Assembly (NCBI GenBank): GCA_027619145.1
Contig: JAQCGA010000240.1
Location: 1 to 6,515, forward strand
Reading direction: 5' to 3'
From: a bacterium
Lineage (GTDB): Bacteria; Latescibacterota; UBA2968; GCA-2709665
Length of the DNA stretch: 6,515 bases
This document shows positions 1 through 5,603 of this stretch, piece by piece (the stretch's first letter is position 1; every line of letters starts with the position of its first letter). The position numbers were made by a program, and so were the translations under genes. The notes under the pieces are model-generated. The model made no database searches, was not told the DNA's origin, and saw only the letters and a program-made list of their open reading frames with translations.

Positions 1-334
1 GAATTAAAGAGATAAAAACAAAGCAGATTGCGGCCAGAAGATCTCTGGCATGAGGCCACGCCAGGTCTGGCAGGAGTCGATGGAGCAGTTGAACGAAAGC
101 AAATGTACCTGCGGCAATGGCCACGGTTTGTCCAAAGGTAACCATCTGGCCCAGGACGTATCGGGGGCGATACATAGACAGAAGTAGGCGCGCACGAGAT
201 ACGTTTTCGTCGCGGAGTCGCTCCAGGGTTGCACGAGAGAGCGTACTGCCAATGTTGCCAAGACGTGCCAGAAGGACCGTAAAAAGCAAGGAAAGTATTA
301 GCGTTATGCCTTCTGGCCACCCAGAATCAGCCAA
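1..334 (-). CDS. Divergent DUF21/CNNM-like membrane protein, N-terminal part
   Basis: This partial gene continues past the left edge of the window; 111 codons are visible. The layout resembles the start of CorC/HlyC-type (DUF21/CNNM) transport proteins: a hydrophobic helix at about residues 9-24, a basic amphipathic stretch (residues 33-58, with SRATLERLRDEN and RARLLLSMYRPR), then hydrophobic helices at about 67-88 and 97-111. The family's usual Ser-Gly-Ser-Glu-Thr-Ala signature after the first helix is absent; the place holds Gly-Asn-Ile-Gly-Ser-Thr-Leu, so ion transport cannot be assumed. The start chosen is a TTG, because the open frame begins only at 352 and holds no ATG or GTG upstream; an AAGGAG lies at 347-352, 12 nt before it. 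It lies 67 nt after ybeY, in the place where ybeX/corC follows ybeY in proteobacteria. The family call rests on layout and context; the CBS and CorC domains that would settle it are outside the window. Confidence 0.55.
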   Translation of the reverse strand, partial: MADSGWPEGITLILSLLFTVLLARLGNIGSTLSRATLERLRDENVSRARLLLSMYRPRYVLGQMVTFGQTVAIAAGTFAFVQLLHRLLPDLAWPHARDLLAAICFVFISLI

Positions 335-401
335 GGGGTGCTCACGCTCCTTTCATAGGCAACCTGCATACAGGTTTGTTGAGAGACCCTAACATCTGTT
401 C

Positions 402-824
402 TCAGAGCGACAGGTAGCGGTTTTCTTCGTCGCGCATGTGCGCATACGATGCGTCCGTGTCGTGATCAAAACCCAGCAGGTGGAGAACGCCGTGTACGGC
501 GAGGTGTGTAAGTTCTTGAGCAAACGGTCTGTTTGCTTCATCGGCCTGGATGCGGGCTTTCTCTACTGAAATATAGAGTTCTCCCAGTTCTTCGGCCTCG
601 GGGTGAACAGGGTCGCGCAGGTCGAAAGACAGCACGTCTGTAGGGGCATCGATGTTGCGGTACTCTTTGTTGAGCCTGTGCAGGGTGGTATTGTTGGTGA
701 GCAGAATGGATACGGTGCCGGTTTCTCCGTGGTCGGAAAGGACGGATTCCAGACAGGTTTGCAGGGTATCCAGGTCTACGGGTGTGTCCAGGTTTTCTTC
801 GCAGACAATGTGAACGGTACTCAC
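402..824 (-). CDS. ybeY: YbeY endoribonuclease (rRNA maturation factor)
   Basis: YbeY is a metal-dependent single-strand RNA endonuclease needed for 16S rRNA 3' end maturation and ribosome quality control in the cytoplasm. This copy has 140 residues, close to the usual length. It carries the family signatures: a conserved Arg-x-x-Asp-Ala-Pro-Thr-Asp-Val-Leu-Ser-Phe block at residues 56-67, and the zinc site HGVLHLLGFDH at 111-121, with His111, His115 and His121 spaced as in known family members. His107 precedes the site. The start is GTG at 822-824, which overlaps the TGA of pgpH as GTGA; a longer frame reaching to 965 only reads into the end of pgpH. The Shine-Dalgarno signal is weak (purine-rich AAAGAAAGAACGG), so translation probably depends on ribosomes finishing pgpH. 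The frame looks intact and all key residues are present. Confidence 0.97.
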   Translation of the reverse strand: MSTVHIVCEENLDTPVDLDTLQTCLESVLSDHGETGTVSILLTNNTTLHRLNKEYRNIDAPTDVLSFDLRDPVHPEAEELGELYISVEKARIQADEANRPFAQELTHLAVHGVLHLLGFDHDTDASYAHMRDEENRYLSL

Positions 825-3121
825 AACCGTTCTTTCTTTTCTTTTCGGGGCTCGCGTTTTTGTTCTTGCTGCCAGGGGTAGGGAACACGGGCGTGCCGGG
901 CGGCCTGTAAAATAGGTAAGAACGCCTGCTGGATCTTGGTAAGATCGCGCAGCGTCAGGTCGCATTCGTCCAGTTCGCCAGCGGTGAACCGGCCCTTGAC
1001 AATGGTTTGCACCATGCCTTTAATCTGATCTGGCGAGTTGCCGGAGAGGGTGCGCGTAGCAGATTCTACGGCGTCTGCCACGTTGATGATGCCGGCTTCT
1101 TTGGTCTGCGGTTTGGGGCCCGGATACCGGAAGTCTTCGTCCCGGACGGTCTGTTTGTCTCCACGTTCCAGGGCCCTGTGCTTGAAGGATGCAATTTCAC
1201 TGGTGCCGTGATGCTGGGGGATGAGGTCAATGAGCACACGCGGGAGGCCTTCTTCTTCGGCCAGTTCAACGCCTTCTTTGACGTGGGAAATCAAGATCAG
1301 CGCGCTCATGCGAGGCTGAAGTTCATCGTGCGGATTGATGCCTTTCTGGTTTTCGATAAAATAATGTGGCCGGATCATTTTTCCAATGTCGTGGTAATAA
1401 CAGCCCACACGTACCAGGAGTCGGTCTGCACCGATTGCATCTGCGGCGGCTTCTGAGAGACTGGCCATAACAATGCTGTGGCTATAGGTGCCGGGTGCGC
1501 GGATGGCCAGGTTGCGCAGTAAGGGGCGGTTGAGGTCGGACAGTTCCAGCAGCGTAATGGTGGTGACAACGTTGAAAATGCTTTCGAAAATAGGAAGCAG
1601 GCCAATGGTGAGTACGGCAGAAGCGCAAGCGGTGAAGATGCCGAAGACCAGATCCCATTTTACTTTGTCGAAGAACTCGGCCACCGTAGAGTAATTGAGC
1701 CACAATACGCCGCTGGCGGCAATGGTGAGGGTGTACGCCGCGATGAGGTAAAAGATAGATCTAAAAAAGTCGCTGCGCTGGTGCACCTGGTGTACGGAGT
1801 AGGCTCCAGCGATGCCGGTAATGATAAAGACAAGCGCGTGTTGCAGGCTGCCCAGGATGCTGGCGCACAGGATGGCACATACCAGCGAGACGACCAGTCC
1901 AATTTCTGCATCAAACAGCACGGTAGCGAGCATTACGGAGAGGGCTACCGGAATTAGAAACGGGGTAATTGAGGGCATGGTAGCGGCATAGGACGCTACC
2001 AGCGCGGGCATCAGGATCAGGATGCCAAACAGGACGATATTGGATGTTCGGCGGTAAATAATGGGCCGTGACGTTTGCAAAAATCCGAAGAGGATTGCGA
2101 TCAGGAGGCTGGTGATAATGGCACGGGCAAAAGCCTGGATGATGGGAAAATAGGGATCTTCCTGGCGTCTCTGGTTCATATGCGTTACAAGGGACGCCAA
2201 CTGGTCGATGTGATCGGAGGTGATTCGGTCGTGTTTATCTACAATGCGCTCGCCTTTGAGGACTGTACCTTTGTAGCGAGAGATATTTTGAGCGGCTTCT
2301 GCACGGCGGCGTTCCGTATCTGGGCTGTTGTACGTGAGGTTGGGCATTACATAGGCCACAACCAGTTCGTAAACGGCTTTGATTTCGACAGTGGTGCTGC
2401 GCGGAAGCAAATGCGCAATTTCTTCCTGGAGCGAAAGCGTGAATTCTTCCAGGTCCCGGATGTCCGCCATGGAGGCACGTTGTTCAGACTCATTTTTTAG
2501 CAGGAGGACTTCGGTGGCGCCTCCTCGGGCAATGAGGGACTTGTCTGCGATGACGCCAGTATTGTAAATTTCGGCCAACAGACCGCGAATGGTAGAATGC
2601 ATCTGGTTGAGGGTTTTCCGGTCTGTTGCTGCACGGTCCAGGAGATATCGAAGGCTGGATTCGGAGACGGGGCCAATTTCGGGATGCGCCTGGCGGAGCC
2701 GAAAGAGGACAGAATCCGGTGCGGTAGTGGAGGTCCTGGTAAAGTCTTGGAAAAAGAGTCGGAGGGAACGATCTCGCTCTTCCGGCAAGTGGGGCGCAAA
2801 TACCACGACAGGCGGAATTTCGCTTTGTGCTGTTTCCACTTCACTGGTGTACTCAGGCTTGTTTTTGAGAACTTTGAACGTTTCGGGCGCAATGACTTCT
2901 TCAGGCGCAATACTTCCCTGGCGGAAGGCACCGTATTCGTAGCTCTGGCGGGTAGCCGGGAACAAAGCGGTGAGCATCCCGACAAGGACCAGCAGCAGGC
3001 CTGCACGCAGGATATCTTCGCCCCGAACCCTGGAGAAGCGGAATTTTCGGGTGGCTCGCCGGCGGGGATCGCGGTTTAACAACCCGCTATAGTGTATACG
3101 CCTTTTACCGCTGCGCATCAT
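821..3121 (-). CDS. pgpH: PgpH/YqfF-family membrane HD-domain protein, probable c-di-AMP phosphodiesterase
   Basis: This 766-residue protein has the full 7TMR-HD architecture. A basic cytoplasmic start (1-36) is followed by one membrane helix (about 38-54), a large extracytoplasmic 7TMR-HDED region (about 58-325), about seven membrane helices (about 328-514) and a cytoplasmic HD domain (about 535-745). Candidate metal ligands are His548, His577-Asp578 (in YYHDIGK), His586, His613, His637/His638 (in QHHGT) and Asp683 (in NVADAVE). Family members such as Listeria PgpH hydrolyse cyclic di-AMP; that activity is inferred here. The C-terminus is a highly charged basic tail. The protein starts with two adjacent ATG codons (3121 and 3118) and has almost no Shine-Dalgarno sequence, so it probably relies on coupling to phoH just upstream. 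Its TGA overlaps the GTG of ybeY. The order phoH-pgpH-ybeY matches that known in Bacillus. Confidence 0.95.
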   Translation of the reverse strand: MMRSGKRRIHYSGLLNRDPRRRATRKFRFSRVRGEDILRAGLLLVLVGMLTALFPATRQSYEYGAFRQGSIAPEEVIAPETFKVLKNKPEYTSEVETAQSEIPPVVVFAPHLPEERDRSLRLFFQDFTRTSTTAPDSVLFRLRQAHPEIGPVSESSLRYLLDRAATDRKTLNQMHSTIRGLLAEIYNTGVIADKSLIARGGATEVLLLKNESEQRASMADIRDLEEFTLSLQEEIAHLLPRSTTVEIKAVYELVVAYVMPNLTYNSPDTERRRAEAAQNISRYKGTVLKGERIVDKHDRITSDHIDQLASLVTHMNQRRQEDPYFPIIQAFARAIITSLLIAILFGFLQTSRPIIYRRTSNIVLFGILILMPALVASYAATMPSITPFLIPVALSVMLATVLFDAEIGLVVSLVCAILCASILGSLQHALVFIITGIAGAYSVHQVHQRSDFFRSIFYLIAAYTLTIAASGVLWLNYSTVAEFFDKVKWDLVFGIFTACASAVLTIGLLPIFESIFNVVTTITLLELSDLNRPLLRNLAIRAPGTYSHSIVMASLSEAAADAIGADRLLVRVGCYYHDIGKMIRPHYFIENQKGINPHDELQPRMSALILISHVKEGVELAEEEGLPRVLIDLIPQHHGTSEIASFKHRALERGDKQTVRDEDFRYPGPKPQTKEAGIINVADAVESATRTLSGNSPDQIKGMVQTIVKGRFTAGELDECDLTLRDLTKIQQAFLPILQAARHARVPYPWQQEQKREPRKEKKERL

Positions 3122-3127
3122 GACCGT

Positions 3128-3202
3128 TTACCCAACGTCATTTCCTGGTTCGGGGTTGCTTTGCGTTCGCTTTTCGTATATGTCGTAGGCAGAAATAATT
3201 TC
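3128..3202 (-). other. Orphaned in-frame PhoH C-terminal tail after the stop
   Basis: After the TAA that ends phoH, the same frame stays open for 24 codons and closes at a TAA at 3128-3130. The translation begins EIISAYDIYEKR. PhoH/YbeZ proteins normally end with a helix of the form His-Pro-Leu-Val-Gln-x-Ile-Val/Ile-x-Ala-Tyr, and the tail fits this directly if the TAA stands for Gln (CAA). The end at 3128 lies 6 nt before the pgpH ATG, a normal operon spacing, while the gap from the TAA at 3203 is 81 nt. This segment therefore looks like the true end of phoH separated by one base change. The family comparison is from memory, not an alignment. Confidence 0.8.
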
Positions 3203-4108
3203 TTACACCAGACGGTGTCGAACCACGTCTTTTTCAGTAAAATAAGCAAATCGGATGGCTTCTATGTGCGAAAGAATTTGCTGAATGTGGACCAGGCCAG
3301 ATTGTGTTTCTATCGGTAGATCGATCTGGGTAACATCGCCGGTGATGACAGCCTTGGAGTTGGCACCCAGTCGCGTCAGAAACATCTTCATCTGGTTGAT
3401 GGTCGTATTCTGCGCTTCATCTAGAATGACGAATGCGTTGTTGAGTGTGCGGCCCCGCATAAAGGCAAGCGGCGCAATTTCCAGGGTGCCCAATTCAATG
3501 AGGTGCTGGACTTGATCGAACTCCATCATATCGCGCAGGGCGTCGTAGAGGGGGCGTAGGTATGGGTCTACTTTGTCCTGGATATCGCCGGGCAGAAACC
3601 CCAGGTTCTCTCCGGCTTCTACTGCGGGCCGGGTCAGAATGATGCGAGATACTTCTTTGCGTTTGAGTGCCGCCACTGCACAGGCTACAGAGAGGTAGGT
3701 TTTCCCAGTACCCGCCGGGCCAATGCCAAACACGATGTCGTGTGTCTCGATGCTTTCCACATAGGAGACCTGGGCATCTGAGCGCGGCCGAATCAGGTTC
3801 TTACGTGTGACCAGGACGGGATGGTCTTCGCTATCCCGGGTCAGATTCCCGGAGACTTTGCGGTTGGCCTGGTCGAGTACATCAACGGATTCTCCTTGCC
3901 GGAGGCAGGAGATCATTTCTTCCAGGAGCGCAGCAACGTGGCGTACCTTATGCGGGGGGCCGTCTACGGTGAGGGTATCCCCGCGAGCCGTAAGGCGAAC
4001 TTCATAGCGGCCTTCTAACGCAATGAGGTTCGCGTCGTTGTGTCCATAGAGAGTAAGAGGATCTACCCCCTGAATTGAAACCTGGTGAGTGAGAGTGGGG
4101 TCTTTCAA
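3203..4108 (-). CDS. phoH: PhoH/YbeZ-family ATPase, C-terminus cut by an in-frame stop
   Basis: PhoH-like (YbeZ) proteins are cytoplasmic P-loop ATPases related to the helicase core; they are linked to RNA metabolism and work with YbeY. The 301 visible residues hold an N-terminal domain (about 9-80) and the PhoH domain (about 105-301). Motifs are Walker A GPAGTGKT at 130-137, the LTRPAVEAGE loop at 158-167, GFLPGD at 170-175, Walker B VILDEAQN at 227-234, and ITGDVTQIDLP at 255-265. The ATPase core looks complete. The start is TTG at 4106-4108; a TAA lies in frame ten codons upstream with no ATG or GTG between, and no in-frame ATG or GTG follows close by. The protein ends abruptly at DVVRHRLV, where the family usually has His-Pro-Leu-Val-Gln and a further helix. 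That helix is still encoded after the stop, so the TAA is probably a recent nonsense change or a sequence error. ATPase activity may survive; folding or partner contact may not. Confidence 0.95.
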   Translation of the reverse strand: MKDPTLTHQVSIQGVDPLTLYGHNDANLIALEGRYEVRLTARGDTLTVDGPPHKVRHVAALLEEMISCLRQGESVDVLDQANRKVSGNLTRDSEDHPVLVTRKNLIRPRSDAQVSYVESIETHDIVFGIGPAGTGKTYLSVACAVAALKRKEVSRIILTRPAVEAGENLGFLPGDIQDKVDPYLRPLYDALRDMMEFDQVQHLIELGTLEIAPLAFMRGRTLNNAFVILDEAQNTTINQMKMFLTRLGANSKAVITGDVTQIDLPIETQSGLVHIQQILSHIEAIRFAYFTEKDVVRHRLV

Positions 4109-4121
4109 CCTTGAGCTCGGG

Positions 4122-4126
4122 CCTCC
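4122..4126 (-). promoter_or_regulatory. Shine-Dalgarno GGAGG for the TTG start of phoH
   Basis: A GGAGG sits 13 nt before the TTG start. The spacing is longer than usual, but no other start codon exists in the open frame, so this site supports the TTG choice. Other genes here also show long spacings (lipoprotein 11 nt, DUF21-like gene 12 nt). Confidence 0.6.
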
Positions 4127-4140
4127 GAATTACCTGGGAT

Positions 4141-4192
4141 AAATATAGAAAAAGCTCCCGTCCCTGGCTAAAGTTTGAGAACGAGAGCTTTT
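4141..4192 (-). terminator. Rho-independent terminator after the LysM gene
   Basis: Read on the minus strand, a 12-bp stem forms between 4181-4192 (AAAAGCTCTCGT) and 4150-4161 (ACGGGAGCTTTT), with one G-U pair and a 19-nt loop. It is followed by a run of T and then CTATATTT. It begins 78 nt after the LysM stop codon. It should close the lipoprotein-LysM transcript and separate it from phoH. On the plus strand the T run is shorter, so any bidirectional action would be weaker. Confidence 0.8.
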
Positions 4193-4270
4193 CTGTTGAT
4201 TTAATCCAGCCGTGAACTTGTCATGTCGAGAAAATGTGCATCTCCAGAAAAGAGGCCATTGGAGCCCTCA

Positions 4271-5110
4271 TCAGTTCGGAACGTCCAGAACCTGTGCAGG
4301 AAAGACCAGGTTTGGATCCAGAATCTGACTCTTGTTGGCCTGGTAAATCCGGGACCACTTCGAGGGGTCTTTATAGACCTGCGAAGCAATCGAGGAGAGG
4401 GTATGGCCTTGAAGAACCAGATGCTGACCCCGGTCTACGCCAAAGGGAACTTTGAGTACCCAATTGGGGTAGATTACGTCCGGATGCTTGATGAGTCCCC
4501 GGTTTTCAACGTAGATGCGCGGCCACAGATAAGGGTTGCCGTACATGTCGGGGTTTCTGGCAATTTTCCAGAGGCTGTCATTTTTGCGGACCGTGTAGTT
4601 CTTAATACGCTTTGCTGGCATACGATCTGTAATGCGCTGAATGAGCTGATCGATGTTTTTCAACTTGGTCTGCGAGGCAGGAAAGTAGGAGATCTTGCTC
4701 TTTTTCAGCTCTTTTACACGTTCTGTAATTCCGTCGAATTCGTCGCGGACGTCGAAGAGGGCTGCATCTGAGAGGTTCAGCATGCCCATCAACCGCGTTT
4801 CGATGCGGCCCAATTCAGCCAGGTACGCGTCGATTCCTGCCTGATCTGTTCCGAGCAGGTCGTAAAGCTCCTGTCGTGCGGCGGCAATCTGGCCGTCGAT
4901 GTCAGCGATCTGTTTGCTGAGGGCATCCCCGGCAGCGCGGCATTCCGCCAATGCCTTGTTAGATGCTGCAGTACGCTGTTGGTATGTTGCAATTTGCGCT
5001 TCGTACTCTTTGAACGTCATTCCTTCCGACTGTGCATACGCCAGTTGAGGCACCAAAAGAGCGGCGACTGCGATGCAGGCGAAAAGGAATCCGAACTTCT
5101 TGAAATCCAT
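4271..5110 (-). CDS. Exported coiled-coil protein with two C-terminal LysM domains
   Basis: This 279-residue protein has a clear Sec signal peptide: Lys4-Lys5, a hydrophobic core at about 8-21, and an Ala-Tyr-Ala cleavage site before Gln27. Residues 30-165 are Ala/Gln/Glu/Leu-rich with heptad-like spacing and probably form an extended helical coiled coil. Two LysM domains follow, at about 171-222 (YTVRKNDSLWKIA start, LWPRIYVENR middle, IYPNWVLKVP end) and about 229-278 (WSRIYQANK middle, VFPAQVLDVP end). LysM domains bind the glycan of peptidoglycan, so the protein is probably periplasmic and wall-associated. No catalytic domain is visible. The ATG at 5110 is chosen because an AAAGGAG lies 9 nt upstream (5120-5126) and the signal peptide begins there; a longer frame to 5332 only overlaps the lipoprotein gene out of frame. 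It is 28 nt downstream of the lipoprotein gene, so the two are almost certainly co-transcribed. Its exact role is unknown. Confidence 0.93.
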   Translation of the reverse strand: MDFKKFGFLFACIAVAALLVPQLAYAQSEGMTFKEYEAQIATYQQRTAASNKALAECRAAGDALSKQIADIDGQIAAARQELYDLLGTDQAGIDAYLAELGRIETRLMGMLNLSDAALFDVRDEFDGITERVKELKKSKISYFPASQTKLKNIDQLIQRITDRMPAKRIKNYTVRKNDSLWKIARNPDMYGNPYLWPRIYVENRGLIKHPDVIYPNWVLKVPFGVDRGQHLVLQGHTLSSIASQVYKDPSKWSRIYQANKSQILDPNLVFPAQVLDVPN

Positions 5111-5138
5111 CACCGGGAACTCCTTTCTACGCAGAAAA

Positions 5139-5414
5139 TTACTGACCGAGTGCTTTCCGCACCGCGTCGCGATTGTTGACGGCAATTTGCAATTCTTGCT
5201 TTTTCTGTTCCAGGGTCCGTTCCAGTTCCATGTGGTTCTGCTTGCATGCATTGACATTGGCTTCGGCGGCCTCGGCAGCCTTACGCGCTTCTTCAAGCAT
5301 CCGGAGTTGGTCCTGTGAGGCCATTGCAACACAACCGGAAAGAAGGGGAAGCGACGTCAACGCCAGCACCATGCCGAGCCCAACCGCTCGTTTCAGCAGT
5401 GTGCGCTTACCCAT
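5139..5414 (-). CDS. Small coiled-coil lipoprotein
   Basis: This 91-residue protein begins with a basic segment (Lys3, Arg4, Lys8, Arg9) and a hydrophobic stretch (10-25), followed by a lipobox Leu-Ser-Gly-Cys with Cys28 as the probable lipidated residue. The mature part (about 63 residues) is nearly all helical and rich in Ala, Glu, Gln, Lys and Arg, with leucines spaced as in a coiled coil (for example Leu37, Leu40, Leu64, Leu68, Leu75). This resembles Lpp/OprI-type murein lipoproteins in build, but the sequence is not recognisably Lpp and it ends in Ala-Leu-Gly-Gln, without the terminal Lys that Lpp uses for linkage to the wall. A second cysteine (Cys57) could form an interchain disulfide. 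The start at 5414 is chosen because AAGGAG lies 11 nt upstream (5426-5431) and the signal sequence begins there. It is the first gene of a unit with the LysM gene. Confidence 0.85.
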   Translation of the reverse strand: MGKRTLLKRAVGLGMVLALTSLPLLSGCVAMASQDQLRMLEEARKAAEAAEANVNACKQNHMELERTLEQKKQELQIAVNNRDAVRKALGQ

Positions 5415-5543
5415 AACGTGGATGTCTCCTTGGCAAGATAGTGTAATACGGCTAAAAATAAGAACTTGTTGATTGAATGCTGAAGCCGCAAGAGGAAAGG
5501 CAATTGGGAGAAATTCTCCACAATAAAACATACGTTCAGTACG
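5415..5543 (-). promoter_or_regulatory. Long 5' leader of the lipoprotein-LysM unit
   Basis: If transcription starts about 7 nt after the predicted -10 box, the leader is about 129 nt, long for such a small gene. It contains a near-perfect 13-nt palindrome (GGAGAATTTCTCC on the minus strand, 5507-5519) that could form a short hairpin, and ends with the AAGGAG ribosome site. I recognise no known riboswitch. Confidence 0.35.
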
Positions 5544-5549
5544 GACCAA

Positions 5550-5578
5550 ATATTACTATATAAAAAAGTTAAAGTCAA
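5550..5578 (-). promoter_or_regulatory. Sigma70-like promoter for the lipoprotein-LysM unit
   Basis: On the minus strand a -35 box TTGACT (5573-5578, five of six matching TTGACA) is followed by exactly 17 nt and a -10 box TAATAT (5550-5555, four of six matching TATAAT). The surrounding DNA is much richer in A and T than the flanking genes. It lies between the aspS stop and the lipoprotein gene and faces the latter. No clear hairpin terminator for aspS is visible before it. Confidence 0.6.
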
Positions 5579-5603
5579 GCAAAAAATCGAAATAGACGAC
5601 CTG

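Noticed and set aside
4..261. 85-codon minus-strand open frame at the left edge
   Set aside because: It overlaps the DUF21-like frame; its Trp/Cys/Ser-rich translation lacks the hydrophobic-helix pattern of the neighbouring frame, which fits a membrane protein family.
304..345. GTG start at 345 (MSTPWLILGGQKA) for the leftmost gene
   Set aside because: This frame stops after 13 codons and is not the frame of the membrane protein. It would need a frameshift near 300-330, for which there is no other evidence.
402..965. Longer YbeY starting at 965
   Set aside because: The extra 47 residues lie inside pgpH in another frame; the GTG overlapping the pgpH stop gives the normal YbeY length.
1007..1456. 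Plus-strand open frame opposite the HD domain of pgpH
   Set aside because: Antisense shadow of highly conserved HD-domain codons; no independent support.
3203..3205. Reassignment of TAA to glutamine in this genome
   Set aside because: aspS and the lipoprotein gene end in TAA at sensible places, reading past the aspS TAA gives low-complexity sequence running into the promoter, and the long genes show no other in-frame TAA. A single local change is simpler.
4223..4771. 182-codon plus-strand open frame opposite the LysM gene
   Set aside because: It is the antisense shadow of a gene with a signal peptide and two LysM domains; its translation shows no recognisable motif and no ribosome site was seen.
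4271..5332. Longer LysM protein starting at 5332
   Set aside because: The added part overlaps the lipoprotein gene in another frame and would bury the signal peptide; the ATG at 5110 has a good ribosome site.
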